Source: Musa acuminata AAA Group
Taxonomy: Eukaryota; Streptophyta; Magnoliopsida; Zingiberales; Musaceae
NCBI RefSeq assembly: GCF_036884655.1
Contig: NC_088337.1
Coordinates: 31,215,001 to 31,279,000 of the forward strand
Direction of reading: 5' to 3'
Length of the DNA stretch: 64,000 nucleotides
Part shown: piece by piece, positions 23,417-33,214 of the stretch
How positions within the stretch are numbered: position 1 is the first letter of the stretch
Layout of the letters: every line of letters starts with the position of its first letter
Made by a program: the position numbers and the translations under genes
The notes under the pieces: model-generated
What the model was told of the DNA's origin: nothing
Seen by the model: the letters and a program-made list of their open reading frames with translations, nothing else
Databases searched by the model: none

Positions 23417-23581
23417 AAACCCTAACCAAGAACAAAACAAGACAAAAAGCAAAGCTATTATATCTCTCTCTCTCTCTCGTACTTGCTTTATGGGCCTGCT
23501 TCAGCCCATCACAAGTTAGACCCATAGTACGATAATAATATCTCTTGTTTGAGCTTATTTCTGGTACTTGTTTTTTGGGCC
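23417..23581 (-). promoter_or_regulatory. Telo-box and site II motifs upstream of NDPK1
   Basis: AAACCCTAA (telo-box) lies at 23417-23425, 48 bp before the start codon. TGGGCC/AGCCCA elements (site II type) lie at 23491-23496, 23503-23508 and 23576-23581. In plants this pairing is known from growth-linked and translation-apparatus promoters. Binding is inferred from motif presence only. A short CT microsatellite separates the two groups. Confidence 0.5.
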
Positions 23582-23599
23582 TTTAAAAGCCCATACAGA

Positions 23600-24609
23600 T
23601 TTAAGCCCGTTAGTAAGATCATAATATCTATTTTTATTCGTCTTATCGGATCTCTTATCGAAGATGAATCTTTCCCCGTCAATAACTCGGTGTTATTTTA
23701 CTTTTACTTTTCCTATGTTTTCCTTTGTCACATTAGATTTTTTTTATTCCTAATTCTCTTTCATTATATGTTTTGGTTTTAATAATAAAATAAATACCTT
23801 AAAGATTATACTAAATGCTTGAAAAAGAATCGAATGGCATAACATATCTAATTTTCCAAATATTAGCTAACATATTTTAAATAGCATATCTTTAAGGCTT
23901 CGAGGTTTGCACGTTGAACACATATACTAAGCTTAATTAAGTTCAGCATATCTTTGATTCGAGAATGTTTCGTTTTAATTGCAATTTATTTTCATTTCTC
24001 TGTGCACAACATAATGCATTTTAGCTATTCATTGTTCGATTTAAAGCTTGGGATCAATTTTAAATTCCAAATTCACTTGAAGTTAAAATGACTTTTGGGT
24101 TGGGAAAAGGTTTGGCCAAATTAAAGGTAGAACTCATCAGCAGGGCATTTGAATCAGAAGAAGATAGTTAATAGCCTCAAGTTTAGATACTCCAATCAAA
24201 TGGTTTTGGTAGGGATAGCCAAACATTATGATTCTTTCCACCACTTCTTTTATTCTCAATAATTACTTTATGTTCATAGCCATCTACAAAAATTAGGGTC
24301 AAACTTGACATAAGTGCAAACCACTACATTATATTTATTTCATATACTTATTTTAATTCAAACAGTCTAATTTATATATAAATATATTGATAAGGATAAT
24401 TCAAACTATGTCAATTAGATAAAAATGATAAGATTAATTATATAGATGTATGTATCACTCACCTTAGTATTAATCAAAAAATATTTTTTTAACCTTTTGG
24501 TATTCTTTACGTATCTTAGCGATTTAAATTGATGAGAAATTTAAATTAATAATATAAATGATAATAAATTATATGATGAATTATTATAATATTTATAGAT
24601 ATTTTTAAA

Positions 24610-24654
<45 letters not shown>

Positions 24655-25200
24655 TAATTAAAGAAAAAAGAAAAAGAAAAAGAAAGATGAGCTGTTTGGA
24701 ACATTTGGTCAGTCACTCAGCATCCTAACCCCAAAGCCAAGGCAGAGAGGGCGGTGGTGATGGGAGACACAACAAAAAACAACGCAGAAAAGAGAGGGGA
24801 GGACTCCTTCCCCCATCCATTCACCTCCTCTCCTTTTCCCATGCCATTTAATTTGATTGCTCGGTGGACTCCTCCCTTCCATTGGATTGTACAGAGTCTG
24901 ACCTGCACGCCCTATCTCACCCTGCAATTTCTTTCCCTTTTTCCCCCTCCATCCTTCCTCTCCCTTCTCCAGCGTCTTTCCTCTTTCTTTCCTGCTTTCC
25001 TCCCTCTGTGGTCTTCTTGGGCTGGAAAGAAGAATTCTGGAGTTCTAAAAGTTGGTTTTTTTCTGAAAAGGGGCCTCTGCTAGCTGTTACTGTGTTCTGA
25101 GTCGTTTCATGTCCCGGTGGTTTTTGGTTTGGAGGGCTGCAAGAATCTATTGAAGCCTTTCTAGTTTTAGCACAATTTCTCACATGAAAACACAATTCTT
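23600..25200. other. Intergenic region, AT-rich
   Basis: No gene visible. It contains the divergent promoter space between NDPK1 (-) and the GATA gene (+), an (AT)n tract near 24617-24652, and from 24770 a C/T-rich leader. Confidence 0.65.
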
Positions 25201-25269
25201 TTCTTCTTCTTCTTCTTCTTCTTCTTCTTCTTCTTCTTCTTCTTCTTCTTCTTCTTCTTCTTCTTCTTC
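25201..25269. repeat. (TTC)n microsatellite in the GATA gene leader
   Basis: About 23 TTC/CTT units, ending 55 bp before the GATA start codon. It is probably part of the 5' UTR. On the minus strand it produces an artificial poly-arginine frame, which is not a gene. Confidence 0.95.
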
Positions 25270-25324
25270 CTGTGTTGCTGATTTCTGTTGGGATTAGAAG
25301 GGGGAGAGGGAGGGAGTGGAACAC

Positions 25325-28300
25325 ATGGGAAAACAAGGACCTTGCTGCCATTGTGGAGTTACAAGTGAGTTGCTACTCGTGTCCGTGACCAATTCTGGAT
25401 CTTTGTCTTGCTTCTCTGATTTTTTTTTTTTTTTTTTTATGCTTCAGTTTCTTAAAATTAACAAGTTTTTGTTGAGACAGTGATTATTTGTTATGTCTGT
25501 GTGTGTATATATATGTATGATTTCATTACCAAAACCTATTGAATGCAAACGCTCCATGTGATCATCTGAAGAATTATTGGATGTTCTTCTTGGTCTTTGC
25601 TTGGCTCGGTCAGGTGGAAGAAGGTTCAACTTTATCCTATGTGATATCATCAATTGAACCTAATTGATGTCTGTGCTTCGTTTTATTACCTTTGCAGTTT
25701 CTGTCACTCCAGATTTGCTTCTTAGAAGAATCTCGGCATCTTTGTAACTAACTATCCTCAGAAGGAAGAATTTTTTGCGGTGGCTGTACAAAACATTATA
25801 GTAAATTCCAGTGACCTCCAATTGGGATTGCAGAATTGAAGACGCTTCGCATTTCCTTCTTCCCGTTTTAGTATTCGGCAAACGAAAAAAAATGCTTTCT
25901 CTTGTTTAGAATGGTAGTAGATTACTTGCTTCTAGTTTGTGAAATTTGTGGAATATCTTAACTTACCACAATAGGATTTGCACATTATGTTAAATTAGAT
26001 GTGAGGTTTCTTTTTCTGCCGGGAGCATAGGTTTCTTAATTGAGTCATCACTCACTGACTATTGTTGGCACATTTCATATCATGCCATTGGACCTGCTAC
26101 GTTAGTAGGTTCTTTGTCGATGTATATTCCAAATTCAGGTCCATTCTAAAATGAATAAGAGTTGCATGTTTTCAATACTACACAACATCAAGAGAATGCA
26201 ATAATAAGGACAAAAATTCTCGAGTACATCTTATGGGAGAGCTGGTTTGCTTCTAGGTTTACATTCGCAATCGACATTCATGTTGTAAACTCATTTACTG
26301 AGACAATCGGGCTAACCGCTGTTCGGTTGTTAGAATTGTTCTATCATGCTGACAGCTAAGCTCTTCTTTTATTGATTACTTACCATAAGTTTCATGTACG
26401 GTTTATAAGCATTTGCTTATAAAGAATATTCACTCCACGATTGTCTTTTTAGTCTTTGCTAATGGTTTTTTGAGCACCCAGGGCACATTTTTAGAATCTT
26501 GAATCAGAAGTTAAGTGTCCATTGGTGGCATCCGTGTGGTTGTTTATTTTGTTTGTTTGCTAGTAAGACTTCTTCCTTGTCTGATAATCACACCATCTCA
26601 TGTTTGTTCATCTAGATCATAGAAAGTATTCATAGAATGAGAACATTTCTGTTTTCTATTGTTTTGTTCAAATGTTCTCCAAAATATGGACAATAATTAG
26701 GATTTTGATGACAATTTGAAGGAGATGGCCTAAAATAGGAATTATAGATTAGACTGAGAAAATAGTCATCTAAAAGGGTTTGTCATGTTGGTCATTATCA
26801 AATTGTATCATGGTGTGTTGATTTTTATTGGACTGCTTGGGTGTATATTACATTGCTGTGTGCAGAAGAGTTTGGTTTTTTGGAAGTACATCGTGCAATA
26901 TAATTCTTATGTTCCTACTTCTGTTGCTTTTGTACTTCCATGTCTTTTCATAGTGATCGAACACTGGGCTTTTGTTTCATCTGCTAACATAGTTCCATCA
27001 TCCATGTCTTCATTTACAAGCTTATTAATTATGCCTTTCAGATATGCACTTTTGCTTGTTTCAAAGGCAAGAAAACTTGTTTTAATCAAGAAAATCTATG
27101 TTTATATGTCACTTTTCTATTCTCTTTGACATAAATAAGCTTTAGGATTTGTGTTCCTAAGCAATCATATGGTCGCTGAAGCTTAATATCAAATAGGTAC
27201 CCCTCTTTGGCGGAATGGACCATCTGATAAGCCAGTTCTATGCAATGCATGTGGTTCCAGGTGGAGGACCAAAGGTTCATTGATGAACTATGTACCACAG
27301 CATGCTCGCGAAGGTTTTGCCTTGGATGGGCTAAAATCCTCAAAAATAAAAAACTTATCCTTCAAACCCAAAGAACAGAAGTTGCAAATGGAAAAGCAAA
27401 GAGATGGTATGTTGGGAAGTGACTGTGAAATGCAGTGTTGTGACCAGAACTTTCACAAGATTGTCAAGGGTATTATAAGCAATGGATCCGGTTCTGAGTC
27501 AGCCATATCAGGCTCAGACAGCTGTGTACAATTTGGTTCCGCTGATGCAAGTGACGTGACAGGTTACTATCTTTTCTGTTATTCTAAACATTAGGCAACC
27601 TTTCTCTCTGGAAAACCACAGGCTTTTTATTTTCGAGAATTCAAAGATGTATAATTTACTGGGTTTCTTATGATAACTGGGGTGCCAGCCCTTCTTCTTG
27701 AAGTAAAGTATTTTGGGAAGCAAAACAAAATGGACTGAGTTTTGGATCAGACTATAGTCCGTTAAGTATGCATTCATTAGAAGCTAAATGACCGATACTA
27801 GCTTCTTTCGCTTATTAAATTTTCTCCTTTGATTCTGTGTATTGCTGTGACGATATATGTGGACACCGAAATGTATTAGTTTTACACAGAAATTTTGGAA
27901 CACTTGAACTGGACAACCGGCAATAAGAGTTCTATTTTACTTTCAGCGTCTAATATGTGGAGCTAGTTTACTTATTGAGACTATGTTAGGCTCTAACTTG
28001 TCACCATAATTAAGGTATGGTCATTCAATAGCTTTTTAGTTTGTTTTTCAGGTTCAGTGCAGTCACATGTATGGGATTCACTAGTGCCATCGAAGAAGAG
28101 GACATTTGTAACTCGGCCGAAGCCTTCTCCCGTTGAAAAGCTCACAAAGGACTTATGTTCCATATTACATGAAGACCAATATTCTAATCTGTCAATAATC
28201 TCAGAAGATGATCTGCTTTACGATAGCGGGACGCCACTTGGCTCGTCTGAGATCGGGTATGGAGGTGTACTCATAAATCATCCACATTCAAAATCTGTAG

Positions 28301-29774
28301 AGGAGGAATCTGAAGCTAGCTCACTTCCAGTAGATAAATCATACACTACCAATGAAGGTTATTCTGGTTCTCCTGTAAATACTGAGAGCAAAAGAACAAG
28401 TTTTCTGAATTCTGCTGCTACGACACAAATGTCCCAAGAGATTGTGAAAAGGTACTTTCTTGCATGAACAAAAAGAAGAGACTATGTGATTGTTTCAAAA
28501 AGATGCTCTTTGCTTATCTCTCAATAGTTGCAAAATTCACTTGATTGGTCTACTGAAGGTCCATGCTTTGTGTCTGTGCTTTTCAGGGATAAAAGTTCAC
28601 ATGAAAACTTAAACATCCTGCAAGATAGAGATTCTCCTTTAAGTTCTGCAGATTTAAATGTAAGAATATAGTTCTTTTGGCTTTTAGTATCTGTATCAGT
28701 GTTTTTGATGTAACCCACACAAGTGAGATCTGATTTGGCCATTTTACCGTGGTAGGTTGTCATCAACTTTGAGAATTTTATGGAATATCTGACGGATGAT
28801 GAACAACAACATTTGATGAAATATCTACCATCTATAGACACTGCTAAACCTCCTGAAACGTCTGTTGCATTTCTGTAACTTCATTCTTCTATTGAGTTAA
28901 AGTTGTTCTCCCATTATCATACTACATTCTTGTTGATTTGGCAGCCTCAAAAGCATGTTTGCCGGTCCCCAATTCTTGAAGTCGTTACCGTACTTCCAGC
29001 GACTACTTCAAGAAGGAGTTTTTGATCTCTCCTTGTCAGGAGCAAATGCTGAAGAGCGCAGGACATTGAAGAGGCTTGTACTGTTAAATTGCATCAATCT
29101 TCAGTGGTTAGAGTACTATCAACAGATAAAGGTAAAAGGAGAATTTAGTATGACTTATAAAAGGAATGTGCCATGTTCTGATTGATATGCTACCTCAATT
29201 GTTGTAGGATGCATCTTCTAAGAAGATAAAAGGAGGAAACGAAACATCAAACCGACAAAATCTTCCTGGTCTTTCTAACTTGGCATCCATGAAAAGGCAT
29301 CAGGATAAACAAAATCAGAACTATCCAGGTTTGATTCTTTGATGTTTCTATTGAACAGATGAAAGATATGAATGCCACCTGCTTGACTGGGCAATTTTGA
29401 TCACAAGAATCATGTAAAATGAAATAGTTTTCTATCTTATGGTAATATACGTACTGCCAATTTCAGACCTGAAGAGTAGTATGAGAAGTCCTAAAAGAGT
29501 GTGCAGATCCGAGGGCATGAATCCTCCTTCAAGATGCTCAACTCAGCTGGAACCTTGGGACAGAGGGGACTCTGTGGACCATGATGGTGCTTGCTTCAGT
29601 CCAAGAAGAATCTTTGCATCTCCTCCCCATAGGAGCTCCATCTTACCCCCACCGCCGTCCATCGCTGATGATTCCGAAGGCGACTTGCTTCTGGATGTCA
29701 CTTCCGGTGCATCATTTGCTGAAGCAGAGCTCCTGTATCATCCATGGAAACAGAAAGCAGACCATGATAAGTGA
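25325..29774 (+). CDS. GATA transcription factor, GATA26/27-like
   Basis: Eight exons: 25325-25364, 27197-27562, 28052-28451, 28587-28659, 28756-28859, 28945-29131, 29208-29328 and 29467-29774. They sum to 1599 nt (532 residues) with all phases consistent. The zinc finger is at the extreme N-terminus: Cys7-x2-Cys10, 18 residues, Cys29-x2-Cys32, with STPLWRNGP between the pairs and CNACGSRWRTKGSL at the second pair. It is split by a 1.8 kb intron. A conserved helical segment at about 294-390 (VVINFENFMEYLTDDEQQHL, FQRLLQEGVFDLSLSG) matches the ASXH/DEUBAD-like region known in plant GATA26-type proteins. The middle and C-terminal parts are Ser/Pro-rich with basic patches (RSPKRVCRS). It is a nuclear DNA-binding regulator; targets are unknown. 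Confidence 0.93.
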
Positions 29775-30926
29775 GCAAGGCATTGGTGGCCGAGTTGATG
29801 GGTGTTTGTGTGAACAGTGAACAGTGAACAGTGAAGGGGTGGAGGTGCAGAGGTCGTATGTATTGCCAATAAAGAAAACGAGTGCTCATCACTAGCACTG
29901 TGCCTGCATTGCAGTCCTGTAATGTTTGTTGACGCGCTCACTCTTGCAAGCTGGTGCCTCCTACTATGGGCAGCCTACTTGAACGTCTACAAGTCATATG
30001 GGAATAATACGTGATCAGTGGTTGACACCTGGACGTCGTGAGTATGATCGATATATATCGACATCTTAGTTTGATACCTTGACGTTACAATATTTTGATG
30101 TCGTAATCGAGTTGATGTCTTGGCGTGATCGACGTTTCGATGTCATGTGATTGATGATCGGCGTTTCGATGTCATGTGATCGACGTCACGTATGATCATT
30201 TTATATTTGTTGGATTGGATTTGGTAATACATAATTATGTTTGTGACCGGAGAAGGCATATAATCATCCTTAGCTTTAAGGCATATCCTCGAGGATAATG
30301 GGCCTAAAATCTTACATGAAAGCCCATTAATTTAAGCATCGTAGAGAGCTTTATCAGGTGCATCCTGATGTAATTTTTATAAGATTTGATTTTTTTTACA
30401 TCAATATGAGATGTAAAGAGAGAGAGTGTGTGTGAGTGTGAGTATATATATATATATATATATATATCTCACCTCCCCTCTCGTGGTTGCTCGCATCTTT
30501 ACATGTGGATTAGTCTCATCGACCACTAGTGTGATGCTTTTCGATGAGAGCAAAGGTGATATAAGGAAAAGGAGGTAAACGTGTAAAACAAAAGACAATG
30601 ATAGAAGAGGGAAGGAGGAGTACTTTAAATATTTTTTAATTTAAAATATTATTTAAAAAAATCAATAATATGGATAAATGTTTAGAAAATGTCTAAAATA
30701 AAATAATTTTAAAAAATCGCTGATTATAATATATAAATATTTAATTGTATGTATATATAAATTGCGACTCCCACTTTTTAGGAGGTTTTAATGAGAAGAA
30801 AAAAGGACAACAAAATCAAAAGTACGTGCCGTTATTCTTCCTTCCCCATCTCGGCCGTCTAAAGGTTTTCTTCTCCTCAGCATAATATAAAGAGAAAGGG
30901 AACCTCAATCGCCGAGCCGGACGGCA
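29775..30926. other. Intergenic region with short repeats
   Basis: Just after the GATA stop is a 7-bp tandem (TGAACAG)3 at 29811-29835. From 30030 to 30190 there are imperfect repeats of GATGTCATGTGAT and GATCG(A)CGT type. A (TA)n tract lies near 30443-30467. A TATA-like TAATATAAAG near 30883-30893 precedes the PRA1 start. No gene seen. Confidence 0.6.
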
Positions 30927-31370
30927 ATGGCGACCTACGGCGGCGTACTCCGGCGCTCCGCCGCCGTCGTGGAGCACGCCCGCGACAGTGCCCGCTCCTT
31001 CCACCTCCACTACGCCCTCCTCCTCTGGGTCCTCCTCCTCGCCTCCCTCTTCCCCCGCCGCCGCGCCACCATGCTCTTCCTCATGGCCGCCTCCAAGCTC
31101 GCCCTCTTCTACGGCGCCCTCCTCAAGGCCTTCCCCAATTCCGCCCTCCTCCGCCAGATCGTCGACCGCAGGCTGGTCGCCGCGCTCCTGATGGCCGTCG
31201 TCGGCGCCGAGATCGTAATGACGAGTGCCGTGCCGCAGTTCCTGCTCGCCATGGCAGTCGGGGTGCCGCTCGTGCTGCTCCACGCCTTGTTCCGAACGCA
31301 GGACGATCCGGCGGCCAGTGGCGAGGAGACGGCCGCTAGCAATGGTGGCGAACTGGGGCCGATCCTGTAG
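30927..31370 (+). CDS. PRA1 family (prenylated Rab acceptor) protein
   Basis: A single-exon, strongly GC-biased frame of 147 residues. It has two hydrophobic hairpins: YALLLWVLLLASLFPRR with MLFLMAASKLALFYGALL, then RLVAALLMAVVGAEIVMTSA with FLLAMAVGVPLVLLHALFR. The block VDRRLVAALL...HALFRTQDD follows the order of the PRA1 domain of plant PRA1 proteins (IDDR...HAAFRGTDD). These are small four-pass proteins of ER/Golgi membranes that bind prenylated Rab GTPases and act in vesicle trafficking. At 147 residues it is shorter than the usual 180-240, mainly at the N-terminus. The ATG at 30927 is the first in frame. The retrotransposon begins 161 bp after its stop, possibly inside the 3' UTR. Confidence 0.75.
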   Translation: MATYGGVLRRSAAVVEHARDSARSFHLHYALLLWVLLLASLFPRRRATMLFLMAASKLALFYGALLKAFPNSALLRQIVDRRLVAALLMAVVGAEIVMTSAVPQFLLAMAVGVPLVLLHALFRTQDDPAASGEETAASNGGELGPIL

Positions 31371-31531
31371 AAGAAGGAAGATCTCGAATTGGGATCTCAG
31401 TGACAGCACCCACAGTTTTGCATTTTATACTCCCTTTTCACTCTTACCCCTTTAATCTTTCTCTCCTTCTTACGATTACCAATTTCTTGACATCTTACTT
31501 GTTATGTATACATATAGACGATTATAATTTC

Positions 31532-32171
31532 TGTTACGGTAAGTAACTTTTAAGCCGTGGCCTCGGGGCCGACGCGGTTCGGTTCTAGGGTCCGGATGTC
31601 GGGGATCTCGGGCGACGTCCCTCGGGGTCCCCCTACGATCGGGCACCGTGGTTCGGGATCGGTTGTTCTGGTCGGCGGGTCGGCGGTTCGGGTCGGGAGG
31701 AGGCTCCGGGAAGGGGCGTCACCGTCTTCGTACCTGCACACAAGTCGGGTCGGGGTGCTCGACCCGACCCCTCCGACGATCAAGTTAGAGAAGGATGCGG
31801 AGGGGGTTTCGGAGGAAGAGAAAGAGAAGTGCTTTCTAGTGTATGTCACCCCCTTTGTTTGGGACTTGGGGGTATTTATAGACGAGCTTGGGTGTTACCT
31901 GATGTGCCCGTTTGCAGGGCAGGACTGTACCTTTGGTGGCATCTGACATTGCCACTGGGGCTGCGTGGGAGGCCGAGCTGCTGCAGGGTATGGCGAGCCT
32001 CGGTCGGTGTGCTCCTGTGCCTCGACCGAGCGCACGAGGACAAAGCTGAAGTGATTGACTGAGGGCTGGTGACGTCGGCAGATGTCGAGTCTGCGTCAGT
32101 GCTTGCCTCCTCGGATAGTGTGTCTACCTGGCGTGCTGGCTCGTGTCACATCGCCATTTTTACCCCTATCA
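31532..32171 (-). repeat. 3' LTR (left copy)
   Basis: 640 bp, TG..CA ends, about 99% identical by eye to 40725-41363. The differences noted are four substitutions and one 1-bp indel. It contains a TATTTATA block (31873-31880), which is the TATA box in element orientation. Confidence 0.95.
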
Positions 32172-32175
32172 TATG

Positions 32176-32190
32176 CCCCCCCCCCGAAAG
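32176..32190 (-). promoter_or_regulatory. Polypurine tract candidate
   Basis: Ten consecutive C on the plus strand (32176-32185), followed by GAAAG. In element orientation it ends in a G10 run 4 bp before the 3' LTR. That is the place and composition expected for the primer of plus-strand DNA synthesis. Confidence 0.6.
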
Positions 32191-32409
32191 GAGCTATGCG
32201 TCGGTTTTTGCATGTGGGGAGACGATGCATGGCTTCTTACTTGAGGTGGGCTGATCGCGCGAACGTGTCTCGAGCAGTGCGAAGCCGAGGTGCGCAACTT
32301 AGTCAGGAGGCCGAGCAGGGATGGACTCGGGGGCAATGGGACCGATGAGGGCAGAGGAGCGCAGCGCAGGCGGGCTGGCCGTGCGGGTGCGTCTCAGGTG
32401 AAGTCAAGG

Positions 32410-32828
32410 GTCGAGGAACACAACGGGCGGGGTGACCGCACAGGTGTCTCGGGATGGCGTAGAGCCGAGGGCCGAGGAACACAACTGGTGGGGTGACCGC
32501 ACAGGTGTCTCGGGATGGCGTAGAGCCGAGGGCCGAGGAACACAACAGGCGGGGTGACTGCACAGGTGTCTCGGGATGGCGTAGAGCCGAGGGCCGAGGA
32601 ACACAACTGGCGGGATGACCGCGCAGGTGTCTCGGGATGGCGTAGAGCCGAGGGCCGAGGAACACAACTGGCGGGGTGACCGCGCAGGTGTCTCGGGATG
32701 GCGTAGAGCCGAGGGCCGAGGAACACAACTGGCGGGGTGACCGCGCAGGTGTCTCGGGATGGCGTAGAGCCGAGGGCCGAGGAACACAACTGGTGGGGTG
32801 ACCGCGCAGGTGTCTCGGGATGGCGTAA
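32410..32828. repeat. 61-bp tandem array, about seven copies
   Basis: Units beginning GGTGTCTCGGGATGGCGTAG start at 32443, 32504, 32565, 32626, 32687, 32748 and 32809, spaced exactly 61 bp, with partial units at both ends. Copies differ at a few sites only. The array lies between the antisense gene promoter and the 3' LTR. Because 61 is not a multiple of three, the minus-strand open frames across it are repeat artefacts and not genes. Confidence 0.95.
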
Positions 32829-33091
32829 TGCTTGGTGATTGGTTGCGGCCGGGGATCGACTGTTTTAACGTACTTGGGCGTAGGAGGCCGGGTCGCCTTT
32901 CTTCTGGGGGAAGTAAAGGGTTTCCCCCTTTTGGGGCTGCCGGTTTTCGAGGCTGACATGATTGGGCGCCTTCGCACCGCGCTGCTGCCGGCAGCCACGT
33001 TATACTTCATTTAAGGCGAGGTGATGCTTTTCTGTTTTCGAAGCGTGTTTCGGGAGACGAGGGGTTGCGTTTCGGCGGGATGCGGCCCTGC

Positions 33092-33098
33092 TTATAAG
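33092..33098 (+). promoter_or_regulatory. TATA-like box for the antisense ORF
   Basis: TTATAAG in CTGCTTATAAGCAGCC, 117 bp before the ATG of the plus-strand ORF. A C/T-rich leader follows. This suggests an internal promoter opposed to the LTR promoter. Confidence 0.45.
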
Positions 33099-33214
33099 CA
33101 GCCTGAGGTTTAGCCGTTGGGGTCTCTTTCATCTGTCTTCATCACGCTGCTTCGTGCACCTACTCTCGTCTTGCATCAGTCGTTCCCTCTTTCCCTACTA
33201 AAGGTCAGTGAGAA

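Noticed and set aside
24917..25351. Minus-strand frame with a long arginine run
   Set aside because: It is the (TTC)n microsatellite read backwards; there is no family resemblance outside the repeat.
32303..33010. Minus-strand frames with repeated PRHLRGHP-type units
   Set aside because: They are produced by the 61-bp tandem array; the period is not a multiple of three, and all three minus-strand frames give similar repeats.
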